From Bacteroidales bacterium (GTDB lineage: Bacteria > Bacteroidota > Bacteroidia > Bacteroidales > Bacteroidaceae), in the NCBI GenBank assembly GCA_004555055.1, contig SFJN01000002.1, positions 1-38,228 on the forward strand: a stretch of 38,228 nucleotides of DNA, written 5' to 3'. The translations under genes and the position numbers were made by a program. Below the pieces are notes generated by a model. That model had not been told where the DNA came from. It saw only the letters and a program-made list of their open reading frames with translations, and ran no database searches. Shown in pieces: positions 1 through 8,594 of this stretch; within the stretch, counting starts at the first letter, position 1, and every line of letters begins with the position of its first letter.

Positions 1-740
1 TTGAGCTTTCAACGTTTAAGGTATCGGCTTCGGGGAGGACACAGGGGGTAAGCCCTGCATATGGAGGCGTAGGTATGGTGCCTCCGGTGTTCTTCACATC
101 TGATGTGGCGTAATGCAGATCCATATCACGATGGTACCTTGCCAAAATCTTGGCCCAGCGTACAACAACAAAAAAAAGACGTGGTTACGTCTGTTGCCCG
201 TTCCCTCTCTCTAACGCTCTTCCATTGCCCAATTCTATCGAACAGAAAACGTTCAAGACATGACTTTTGAATTTGGAAGATTTCAGAGAGTCTCAAACAC
301 AGCGTCAAGTAAACGCCTTTGTTTATGTCTTTGGACTACCTTTCCCACCCATAGCCCGCTTCATGCAGCATTCTCACATACGATTCAACCACACTCGGCA
401 CGGCGCAGGCAACCTTGTCTTTGCAACCCTGAAGAACACGTCCCACCGGGTTCATCTTCTGACACAAGGTTATTCTGTAGTCCATTGCAAATTTAAGAAA
501 GAATATGGGAATTGGAATGTAAAACAAAGGAAAATTATGCAAAAAAAGTGAGTTTCCTCAATTTTTTCGACGGATTTATGTATCCATGGGGCGGAAAACA
601 GGCGTTTCATTGACATCATTTGTACGGAAGGACGTGGATTTTCCCCGGCGGAGCAAAGTTGTCATGGGACGAGACGCCCCTAAGGAGCATGAGGAGGAAA
701 GGAAAGCACGAGAAGGAAAGAATAGCAAAGAGAGGAACAC
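1..740. other. Region without a supportable gene
   Basis: I found no reading frame here that I can defend as a gene. Short open frames on both strands are interrupted and match nothing I recognise. Three compact hairpins sit side by side at the left edge: arms 42-46/53-57, 63-68/80-85 and 95-99/103-107. The stretch up to about 560 is less GC-rich than the operon to its right. It may be the end of a structured RNA, the edge of a decayed mobile element, or plain intergenic DNA; the sequence alone does not decide. Confidence 0.4.
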
Positions 741-747
741 AAACGAA

Positions 748-788
748 AACTCCCCCCTCCACGAATTGGAATCGCGAAGAGGGGAGTT
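748..788 (-). terminator. Rho-independent terminator of the FAS1/Sus operon
   Basis: An inverted repeat pairs the C-rich arm at about 748-759 with the G-rich arm GAGGGGAGTT at 779-788. Read on the minus strand, the stem is followed directly by a T-rich run (TTTTCGTTT). It lies about 65 bp beyond the stop codon of the last gene of the leftward operon, where a terminator is expected. Confidence 0.75.
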
Positions 789-854
789 GAAAAAGGGATT
801 ATCAGACTGCCCTAAGTTCCGGTGTGTGGAACCGTAGCAGAAGGACAAGTCCGA

Positions 855-3056
855 CTAATCGTTCTTGGGAGCAGGCAGATACCAGTTGTTCTTGTCGGAA
901 AGGAAATCGAAGAGGGTTGCGTTTTTCTTCTCCGGTTCCTCGTAGGGTGCGAGGTTGGAGTCGCGGCGGCTGATGAGCCATGCCAACCATGTGGTACCGT
1001 CCAGACCGGCATTGTTGCGGTGTGTGGCAATACGCATGAGGTCGTAGTAACGGTTTCCTTCGAAAGCGAGGTCAAGTGCCATTTCGTCGGCGATGAGGGT
1101 CTCGACGGCGGCGATTTCAGCCTCCGAAGGTCCGTAGTAGGAATAGCCCTCAAACATTTCCTGATAATCGTACTTGATCTTCTGTCCGTAGAGTTCCATG
1201 GTCTTCTTGGTCACTTCCGACGTCTCGGCCTCCACGGTTTCAATCAGCATGCGTTCATCGCTGATGGTCTGTCCGGATCGTTCATACTCCTGCTCGATAC
1301 GCTGTGCCACCATATTCTCGTAGGTGTAGACGGTGTCCATGTCGGTGAAGTATCCGCATCCGGCACGGTGAATACCGTAGGCGGGCTTGGAGGTGAAGTT
1401 CTTGAAGTCGAGCCATTCGACGTTTTCGGCACGCTTGAGTTCGTTGAGGTCGATGCAGTTGGCACCACCCTGGTTGTTCGATGCGCTGTCGGCCACAACC
1501 CTGTAATGCATGGTCACCTTCCCGGGAACCTGGTTCTCGCCCATCGCCACCCAAGAGGTATCGGCCTCGACCACCATATTTCCGATTTCGGGCATGTTGT
1601 TGGGATAGAGACCGTCGCGGAGTATGGCAAAGGCGTGGCGGGGGAATCCGGCACGGTTCACAGCCTCGGCATACTTCAGATAAATCTGACGTGTGGTGTA
1701 GACGGGGATGAGATAACGGAAGTCGAAGAGACGTGTGTCGGTGACATCCTTGCTGTCGCCGTTGGTGGAGCAGAACTTGTTGATGAAGCGCAGACGTCCT
1801 ACGTCGGTACGCACGCGGGGAGCGGACTCGTCGAGTCGGAGGTCCTGATAACCGTCTTCAAGATATTCCACACCGTTGTAACGGCTGTCGTCGAGGGGGT
1901 CTTCGACGTTGTAAACGAGCGGCTGTGCCTCGTTCAGCGCGATGTAGCTTGGCGAGGGCTCCAACTGGCGGCTCTTGTAGTTGGCCGTCACGTTGATTTC
2001 GCCCGATGTGGTGACTACGTCCTGCTCGTTTCCTTCGTCATCGGTTCCGGTACTCGTTTCGGTAGAAACACCTGATGAGGGGTCGAAACCGTAGATTTGG
2101 GGAATGCGTGTAAGCACCTTTCCGAAGAAGGAGTTGGCAGCCGAAGGAACGGCGGTGACGATGTTGGTGACCATCTGGTACTGGTCGCCCCAACTGCTGG
2201 AACTGGTGTAGTAGTCGACCTGGTCGCCGCGCTGCATCTTAAAGATGGTAGCACCATAATCGGGGTAGTCGGCGCAGTAGCGGTCGAGATAGCGGTGGAA
2301 GTGGTATGCCGCCTTCTCGTAGTCCTGCCTGTCGCGTCCGCGGAGGAGGTAGAGGTCACCGTAGATGACGTCGGCGTTGAAGGTCAGCCTTTGATGGCTG
2401 AATTCCTCGGCACCGGTTTTGAACACACCGTAGTTGATGTATCCGAGTGCCTCGGAATAGTTGTAAGCCTGTGCGAGGGGCTGTCCCTCGGCACCCTCAA
2501 GGAGTTCGAGGAGGTTGTCGGGAGTAGCCCATCCCTCGGGCGGATTGTTTTCCCATCCCGTACCCGCGCTCTGCACGGGTTTGGTGATGAAGGGTACGCG
2601 TCCGTAGTTCTGCACGAGCTGCATATAGGTCCATGCACGTACGAGTTCCACCTGTGCGAGTTCGCGACGCATGAAGTAGGAGTTGTTCTTCATGGCCATG
2701 GAGTCGACCTTTGCGAGGTAGTAGTTGCACTGGTTGATGACCTTATAGTAAGCAGCGCGGTTGAGGAGCTGGTTTTCTCCGTCTTCGAGGTTGGTGAAGT
2801 TAGCGATTGCAGAAACGGAGTCTGAAACATATTCGGTGGGAGCCACGAGGTCGCCACGGAGTTCTCCGAGCAGGATGTTCTGTTCCACCATGCCCTGCAG
2901 TCCGGAAAGGATTCCGAGATAGAAGTTTACGGTGTCCTTGCCGTTGAACTCGGTGGCGTAGCGGTCGAGATCGGGCGTAAGCATATCCTCGCACGATGTG
3001 GTGACAGTGCCCAGGCCGAGAATGGCAAGACCGAGTGTTAGAATTGACTTTTTCAT
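855..3056 (-). CDS. SusD/RagB-family outer-membrane lipoprotein (second pair)
   Basis: Predicted surface lipoprotein that captures a ligand and passes it to the adjoining SusC channel. The N-terminus is a lipoprotein signal with lipobox TTSC (Cys 22), followed by Glu-Asp, which fits the acidic export signal of Bacteroidetes surface lipoproteins. The N-terminal helical part contains SusD-like segments such as LVRAWTYMQLVQNYGRVPF near residues 133-151. The C-terminal part contains FEGNRYYDLMRIATHRN, the usual last SusD motif. At 733 residues it is longer than most SusD proteins (commonly 500-600), with extra sequence in the middle that probably shapes ligand binding. It starts 15 bp after the SusC gene and is the last gene of the operon. 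The ligand cannot be told from sequence; no enzyme gene nearby hints at a sugar. Confidence 0.93.
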   Translation of the reverse strand: MKKSILTLGLAILGLGTVTTSCEDMLTPDLDRYATEFNGKDTVNFYLGILSGLQGMVEQNILLGELRGDLVAPTEYVSDSVSAIANFTNLEDGENQLLNRAAYYKVINQCNYYLAKVDSMAMKNNSYFMRRELAQVELVRAWTYMQLVQNYGRVPFITKPVQSAGTGWENNPPEGWATPDNLLELLEGAEGQPLAQAYNYSEALGYINYGVFKTGAEEFSHQRLTFNADVIYGDLYLLRGRDRQDYEKAAYHFHRYLDRYCADYPDYGATIFKMQRGDQVDYYTSSSSWGDQYQMVTNIVTAVPSAANSFFGKVLTRIPQIYGFDPSSGVSTETSTGTDDEGNEQDVVTTSGEINVTANYKSRQLEPSPSYIALNEAQPLVYNVEDPLDDSRYNGVEYLEDGYQDLRLDESAPRVRTDVGRLRFINKFCSTNGDSKDVTDTRLFDFRYLIPVYTTRQIYLKYAEAVNRAGFPRHAFAILRDGLYPNNMPEIGNMVVEADTSWVAMGENQVPGKVTMHYRVVADSASNNQGGANCIDLNELKRAENVEWLDFKNFTSKPAYGIHRAGCGYFTDMDTVYTYENMVAQRIEQEYERSGQTISDERMLIETVEAETSEVTKKTMELYGQKIKYDYQEMFEGYSYYGPSEAEIAAVETLIADEMALDLAFEGNRYYDLMRIATHRNNAGLDGTTWLAWLISRRDSNLAPYEEPEKKNATLFDFLSDKNNWYLPAPKND

Positions 3057-3071
3057 TTTTTCACAACGTGT

Positions 3072-6000
3072 TTAGAGGTTGATGGTAAGTCCGAGGTTGA
3101 AGTTCCGGCTTACAGGCAGCATACCTGTGTCGATGCCCTGGTAGAGTACGGAGTTTCCGCAGGAGACTTCAGGATCCTGTCCGAGATACTTGGTGATGGT
3201 CACCAGGTTGTTGGCCTCGCCCCATACGGAGAGTCCCTGCAGCCAAGAGAGCGAGAGGGGCACCTTGTATGTGAGGCGTACACGCTTGAGCTTGAGGTAC
3301 GATCCGTCCTCGATCCAGCGGTCGGAGAAGCGTTCGTTGTTGACCCAGTATTCGGAGTCGGCACTCATGGTACGCGGCATGTCGGTCTGCTGTCCCTCAT
3401 ACTTCCAGCGGTTCACCACAGCGGTGCTCTGGTTCCAGATGTTGTTGGCGCTTTCCATCTGCATGCGCTGGTAGTTGTAGACATCGTTTCCGAGCGAATA
3501 CTTGAAGGTGACGTCGAGTGTGAGGTCCTTCCAGGTGAGTGAGGTGTAGATGTTACCGTAGATGTCGGGGTTGGGGTCACCGATTACCACCTTGTCGGCC
3601 TCGGAAATCCATCCGTCGCCGTTCTGGTCGACGAAGCGCACGTCGCCGGCACGGAAGTCGCGGCTGGGCTGGCTGGAGAGTCCGGTAGGATACTTCAGGC
3701 CTTCCTTCTGAGCCTCTTCGGTAGTGGCGTAAACACCGTTGGTCTGGTAGCCGTAGAATACTCCGGCTGCATGTCCTACAGCTGTGAGGATGTTGTCCTG
3801 TCCGTAGATGCTGGAGGTGTAGCCGACGATGGTCTGCTTGCTGCTTTCGATGCGCTGTCCTGCAGCGTCGAGCTTATAGGTCTCGATGCGGTTGTTGCGC
3901 GTGTCAGGGAGTTTGCTGATTTCGTTGGTGTAGTGTCCGACGGTAGCGCCGAGCTGCCACTGCCAGTTCTTGGTGGAGATGAGGTGGGCGTTGATGCTGG
4001 CGTTGTAACCCCAGTTCTTGAGTTCACCGTCGTTGGTCCACATCTGTGAGAGTCCGGTGATGTCGCTCACGGTCTTGCGCACGAGGAGGTCGGTGGTACG
4101 TGAGTTGAAGTACTCGAATCCGACGGAGAGCCGGTTGCGGAGCATGTTCATCTGCAGTGCCACGTTTGCGCGGTGGTTGGTCTCCCACTGGATGGCGGGG
4201 TTCTCGATGTTGGCGAGCTCGAGGGCGGTAGCCATGTCGAGGAACTTGACGTTGTTGAAGTAGGTACGTGCAGCGTAGTAGTCGATGTTGTCGTTACCGG
4301 ACATTTCGTAACCGGCTGTAATCTGGAGGAAGTTAATCCAGTCGGCGTTGAACCATTCTTCGTTGCTCATTACCCATCCAGCCTGGATGCTGGGGAACAT
4401 TCCCCAGGGCACTCCTGCCACCTTGATGCCACCTTCGGCTTCCTTACCGAAACGGCTGCTGGCCTCGGCAGAGAGGATGAACTTGGCGAAGTAGCGGTTC
4501 TTGAAGTTGTAGTCGGCGTTGAGGTAGTATGAGAGGTTCGTCCAGCGGTCGTTGACACCACCGTAGGAGAGGTACTGGAGCGAGTAGGAGAGGTTCGGCA
4601 TCTTGTCGTTGGAGTTGTTGCATCCGCGGACGTTGGAGCTGGTGTAGCTGTAGTTAGCGATGCGGAAACCTCCGAAGAGGTCGATGTTGTGTGCGCCGAA
4701 GTTGCGGTTCCAGTCCACGCGGAAGTCATTGAAGAGCGTGGTTTCCTTTCCGAACTGCGATGCGATGACGCTCTGTACTACACCGAGGTTCTCGACCACC
4801 TTGTTGGGCGTACCTGCCGAAGGCATGAAGTACTTTTCGTTGCTGCGGTTGAGGACGTAGCTGAAGCGGTCGGTGATGGTGATGTACTTGTTGGGCTTGT
4901 ACTTGGGCTGGATATTGAGGAGGAACTGTGTCTGCTCCTGGTAGTTCTTGTTGTCGCCCTGTCCGTTCTGGAGGATCCAGAAGGGGTTGGCAAGACCTTC
5001 GTATCCGAAAGCACTGGCAAAGAGGAAGGGGTTGTTGCTGTCGCTGTAGTTCATACCGGCATAGGTCTTGTCGGTATGTTCGAGCGAGAGCTGGTTGTTG
5101 CCGTTGTACTTGACGTAGTAGGTAAAGGGGTCGATGAAGGGTGCCTGGATGAGTCCGAGGACGTTGGGCGAGGAGATGTTCTTCTGTGCGTAGCTTTCTG
5201 CCCATCCGTTGTCGCGGAGGTTGTATGCGTTGCGCACATATCCCATGTCGATGCTTGCGGTGAATCCCTTCCAGAGGTTGACGTCGGTGTTGAAGCGGAT
5301 GTTCAGACGGTTGAAGTCGTTCTGCTTCGCCGTGGCGTCGGCCTGTGCATAACCGAGCGAGAGGTTGTACATGGCGACGTCGTCACCACCCTGCACGCCC
5401 ACGCGGTAGTTCTGGGTGAAGCTTTCCTTGTAGAGGTCGCTCTGCCAGTCGGTATCGTTGTGATACTGCTTGTAGTAGAGGTAGTTGGGGTCCTCGTTGA
5501 GGAAGGGAATGGTGAGTCGCGAGCCGAGGTCGTTCTGCTGCGCGTACTTGGTGGTACCGAGGAACTCGGTGAGGTAGTTGCGGTACTGTGCGGCGTTCAT
5601 CACGTCCATGGTGGCCGGTGCGAGTTCGTAGCCACCCCATGCGCGGATGTTGATGCGTGTGGCCATGGAGTGTCCGCGCTTGGTGGTGATACGGATGACG
5701 CCGTTGGCACCTTCGGCACCGTAGAGTGCGAGTCCGTTACGGAGCACCTCGACGTTCTCGATGTCTTCAGGGTCGATGAGGTTGAAGATGTTGTTGAAGA
5801 ATCCGTCGTGGATGCTGGCACGGTCGTACTGCATATCCCAGATGACACCGTCGACCACCACGAGGGGCTGTGCGTTGGTGTTGAGGGAGTTGAGACCGTT
5901 GACGAGCATGAGTGCTCCCTGTGCGGGCAGTCCGCCACGGTTGATGGTGCGCACGGCAGCGTTGAGCTGGTTGTCGAGCTCACTCTCCATGGAGATGGCG

Positions 6001-6482
6001 GATGGAGTGTCGAATGTGGCCTCGGCGGTGTTGAGGAGTTTCACTCCGTCGGCGTAGAGAGGCTTGAAGTGGGTGGAATAGACGTAAGCGTCGGGCGCCT
6101 TCGTGCCGCGGAGTCCCACCTGCACGGCGTTGTAGCCTTCGGTGGCGACGTAGAGTGCGGTGACGTGCTCGGGCACGCTGACGGTGTATTCACCCTTTTC
6201 GTCGGTCATTGCGGTGTAGCGCTTGTCGCCGAGAGCCTGCACGCGTACGCCGGAGAGGGGCTGTCTGGAACCGGCATCGTAGACGGTTCCGCGGACTTCC
6301 TTCATGACGTACTGTGGAAGGTTGGCCTTCTTGGCGGGCTGTGCCGCAGGTGCGGTCTGTGCCTCGTCGGGAGTCACGTCGTCCTGGGCAAAAGCCTGTC
6401 CGGCGCCGAAGAGCATAAAGAGGCTGATACCGGCACGCAGTGCGGCCTGCTGTATCATGAGGTAGCGGTTATCTGTCTTCAT
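3072..6482 (-). CDS. SusC/RagA-family TonB-dependent outer-membrane transporter (second pair)
   Basis: TonB-dependent beta-barrel expected to form the import channel closed by the SusD lipoprotein encoded next. A signal peptide ends near AFAQ (residues 30-33). It is followed by an Ala/Pro-rich linker (about 36-55), a carboxypeptidase-regulatory-like beta domain (about 60-135, GTVYDAGSRQPLSGVRVQAL) and a plug domain (about 150-270, with PLVVVDGVIW and GANGVIRITTKRG). The rest is the barrel, ending in NLGLTINL. The canonical SusC plug motif (KDASATAIYGSRG) is altered to RNGLALYGAEG, so it belongs to a divergent SusC branch. No N-terminal secretin/TonB short domain is seen, which argues against direct sensing through an anti-sigma factor. 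Its ATG is 9 bp after the upstream FAS1 gene, which suggests cotranscription. Confidence 0.95.
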   Translation of the reverse strand: MKTDNRYLMIQQAALRAGISLFMLFGAGQAFAQDDVTPDEAQTAPAAQPAKKANLPQYVMKEVRGTVYDAGSRQPLSGVRVQALGDKRYTAMTDEKGEYTVSVPEHVTALYVATEGYNAVQVGLRGTKAPDAYVYSTHFKPLYADGVKLLNTAEATFDTPSAISMESELDNQLNAAVRTINRGGLPAQGALMLVNGLNSLNTNAQPLVVVDGVIWDMQYDRASIHDGFFNNIFNLIDPEDIENVEVLRNGLALYGAEGANGVIRITTKRGHSMATRINIRAWGGYELAPATMDVMNAAQYRNYLTEFLGTTKYAQQNDLGSRLTIPFLNEDPNYLYYKQYHNDTDWQSDLYKESFTQNYRVGVQGGDDVAMYNLSLGYAQADATAKQNDFNRLNIRFNTDVNLWKGFTASIDMGYVRNAYNLRDNGWAESYAQKNISSPNVLGLIQAPFIDPFTYYVKYNGNNQLSLEHTDKTYAGMNYSDSNNPFLFASAFGYEGLANPFWILQNGQGDNKNYQEQTQFLLNIQPKYKPNKYITITDRFSYVLNRSNEKYFMPSAGTPNKVVENLGVVQSVIASQFGKETTLFNDFRVDWNRNFGAHNIDLFGGFRIANYSYTSSNVRGCNNSNDKMPNLSYSLQYLSYGGVNDRWTNLSYYLNADYNFKNRYFAKFILSAEASSRFGKEAEGGIKVAGVPWGMFPSIQAGWVMSNEEWFNADWINFLQITAGYEMSGNDNIDYYAARTYFNNVKFLDMATALELANIENPAIQWETNHRANVALQMNMLRNRLSVGFEYFNSRTTDLLVRKTVSDITGLSQMWTNDGELKNWGYNASINAHLISTKNWQWQLGATVGHYTNEISKLPDTRNNRIETYKLDAAGQRIESSKQTIVGYTSSIYGQDNILTAVGHAAGVFYGYQTNGVYATTEEAQKEGLKYPTGLSSQPSRDFRAGDVRFVDQNGDGWISEADKVVIGDPNPDIYGNIYTSLTWKDLTLDVTFKYSLGNDVYNYQRMQMESANNIWNQSTAVVNRWKYEGQQTDMPRTMSADSEYWVNNERFSDRWIEDGSYLKLKRVRLTYKVPLSLSWLQGLSVWGEANNLVTITKYLGQDPEVSCGNSVLYQGIDTGMLPVSRNFNLGLTINL

Positions 6483-6491
6483 AGTATCTGA

Positions 6492-8405
6492 TTATTCGGC
6501 GCGATAGGGCTCGCAGGAGATTTCTACAATATTGAGTGAAGCATAAACAATCTTGTTGCGGCCGCCGCCACGGGGAACGGTGATGCGCAGGCGGGGGAAT
6601 GTGTCGCCGGTGGGACAGGGAACGTCAACGTAGCACTTGTCGAAGTGGAACTTCGGGAAGAGCGTGAGCGTGGTGACACCTGTCATGGGGTCGATGATGA
6701 TGGCGTCCTTCTTGTTGCTGTCGTCCTTTTCGCCGTCCTTCTTGTAGGCATAGGTGACCTTGCCGCATGACTTGTCGCTGTCGTCGATGATTTCGGCAGA
6801 GAAGCAGAGGTTCTCGTAGAAGTCGGCCTGCTGGTCCTCATTGACGATATCGTAGTTGATGTTGCTGGGCACGAGGGTCATCTTGATGCAGTAGTCGGCG
6901 CTGTAGACGTTGTTCAGGCGGAAGTCGATTTCCATGGCTTCGGCCATGTTGGCGATTTCGAAGCGCTGGTACATGTTGTTCAGCACGTCGCCTTCGACAC
7001 CGGTCATTTCGCCGGGGATGGCATTGCCCTCTTCGTCAACCTTCTCACGATAGTAGTTGTAGTTGTCGTTGGTGAGGGTGATGGTGCTTCCGGTGCTGGA
7101 GGTACAACCCGACGAGCGTGCGGTCATGTAGGATTTGATGGGCTGGAAGCTGAACTTCGAAACCCATGAATACGCGGGGTCGATGCTGTAGTTGGGGAGC
7201 TTGAGGATGTATCCGTTCGAAGCGTCGACCGTAACGGCATTCTGGAACATGGGGTTCGGGTTGGAGTCGGGAGCATCCTCCTTGGCAGCAGGATTGTAGA
7301 AGATGACGTTCTTGCTGGAGATGAGGGAGTCGGCCTTCAGCATGTGGTCGAGGATTTCCTGCGTCTTCTTGCTCTCGAGTCCCATGCGGTAGGGCTGGAA
7401 GAACATGTTGGTGATGATGGCTTCCTTGGCCTTTGCCTCTGCCAGCGAGTCGGCGTTGACCTTGAGTGCGCTACCGCGGGCGGTGGAGTAGGTAAAGGTC
7501 GAGCCGTCCCATCCGTAGCTGTAGGTGGGGGCGTAGTTCATGATGGCCTTCACCTTTTCGAGGGCTTCGGTCCAGGCGTTGTTGTCGGGGATGACAGCGA
7601 CGTAGCAGGAGTCTTCGTCGTCGAGGCTGATGCCAATCTGGTCGAGGAGGAGGTTGGTGCGTACGAATACGGAGTCGATGTATACCATGTCGCCGTTCTC
7701 GTTCATGGCTCCGGGTGTGGAGAGACCCTCGGAGAAAGTTTCGCTCTCCACTGCGGGATCCTTGATGTAGGCGTTTACGGCGGTGATTTCAGGGTCGGCC
7801 GAGAGGTAGTCGTAGATGTTGTACGCAAAGGGGTTGATGCCCTGGAGGGTGTAGAGTACACCGTTGCTGCCGATGATGCGTCCGCCGTTGTTGAGGGCCA
7901 CACCGTTGAAGCTTCCGGGCAGGCTCTGCACGTTCTTGCCGTTCATGAGGTGCACGCGCTGCTCCTCTTCGAGGTTGAAGTTGAAGCGTGCGATGTGGTT
8001 CATGGCGAACTGTGCGGATGCGACGTTCATGAGTCGGCGTCCTTCGCGTTCGTTGTCGGGTTTGGCGAGCAGATCGTTCGCCTTGTCGATGGTGTCGCTC
8101 CAGGCCTGGTAGTCGAAGGTACCGTCGAGGGGTGCCACTACGGTGAAACTCTGCGAGGAGTTGAGGAGATCGCTGTATTTGAGCGTTGCGGCCTTGTCGT
8201 TCTCGCTCTTCATCACGGTGATGCGTGAGAGGAGGTCCTGGAACTGTGAGAGGTTCTTGTCGGCCTTGATGTTCTCCCACAGCGTCTGGTCGGCCTGTCC
8301 CTGTGCGACGACATCGAAGTGGTCGTCGGAACATGCGGTGACGAGTGCCGTAGCGGCAATGGCGAGGAGCCCGCCCTTGAACATGTTATGGATATGATAT
8401 TTCAT
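6492..8405 (-). CDS. Fasciclin (FAS1)-like surface lipoprotein, 637 aa
   Basis: Lipoprotein signal with lipobox VTAC (Cys 25) followed by Ser-Asp-Asp, consistent with export to the cell surface. Residues of roughly 45-215 look like a FAS1 fold: the strand motif SFTVVAPLDGTFDYQAW, then NGVLYTLQGINPFAYNIYDYL, the paired motifs that bracket FAS1 domains. The C-terminal 200 residues are rich in beta-strand and aromatic residues and may be a separate ligand-binding module; I cannot name it. FAS1 domains are known from adhesion proteins, so a role in binding a polymer or host surface is likely but inferred. It is the first gene of the second FAS1-SusC-SusD module, 9 bp before its SusC. The upstream gap of 189 bp is the largest inside the operon, and no promoter was found in it. 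Confidence 0.8.
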   Translation of the reverse strand: MKYHIHNMFKGGLLAIAATALVTACSDDHFDVVAQGQADQTLWENIKADKNLSQFQDLLSRITVMKSENDKAATLKYSDLLNSSQSFTVVAPLDGTFDYQAWSDTIDKANDLLAKPDNEREGRRLMNVASAQFAMNHIARFNFNLEEEQRVHLMNGKNVQSLPGSFNGVALNNGGRIIGSNGVLYTLQGINPFAYNIYDYLSADPEITAVNAYIKDPAVESETFSEGLSTPGAMNENGDMVYIDSVFVRTNLLLDQIGISLDDEDSCYVAVIPDNNAWTEALEKVKAIMNYAPTYSYGWDGSTFTYSTARGSALKVNADSLAEAKAKEAIITNMFFQPYRMGLESKKTQEILDHMLKADSLISSKNVIFYNPAAKEDAPDSNPNPMFQNAVTVDASNGYILKLPNYSIDPAYSWVSKFSFQPIKSYMTARSSGCTSSTGSTITLTNDNYNYYREKVDEEGNAIPGEMTGVEGDVLNNMYQRFEIANMAEAMEIDFRLNNVYSADYCIKMTLVPSNINYDIVNEDQQADFYENLCFSAEIIDDSDKSCGKVTYAYKKDGEKDDSNKKDAIIIDPMTGVTTLTLFPKFHFDKCYVDVPCPTGDTFPRLRITVPRGGGRNKIVYASLNIVEISCEPYRAE

Positions 8406-8594
8406 AATGGTATTGATTCGGGAATTTGTTGGATGTCTTTCGTCCTGTTCTGCCGGTGGCGAGGTTTCCGCTTCCCCGGCGTCTCCTGCGCCCTCCCCTC
8501 CTCCGCCGTGTGGCGGCGTGAATGGGGAGTGGCGGCTGCCGCATGTGTGCGGGCCTTGCGCAGGAGCGTCGTCAGGGGGAGTTGCGGAAAATGT
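8406..8594 (-). other. 189-bp intercistronic gap with hairpins
   Basis: This is the only sizeable gap inside the seven-gene operon. It contains a tight hairpin CCGCC-GTGT-GGCGG at 8503-8516 set in GC-rich sequence, with no T-run beyond it on the minus strand. I see no TAnnTTTG promoter box on the minus strand here. It is more likely an RNA stability or processing element between two operon halves than a terminator plus a new promoter. Confidence 0.4.

Noticed and set aside
126..551. Decayed transposase or other pseudogene on either strand
   Set aside because: Open frames on the minus strand share a frame across one stop codon, but I could not match any segment to a transposase or other family.
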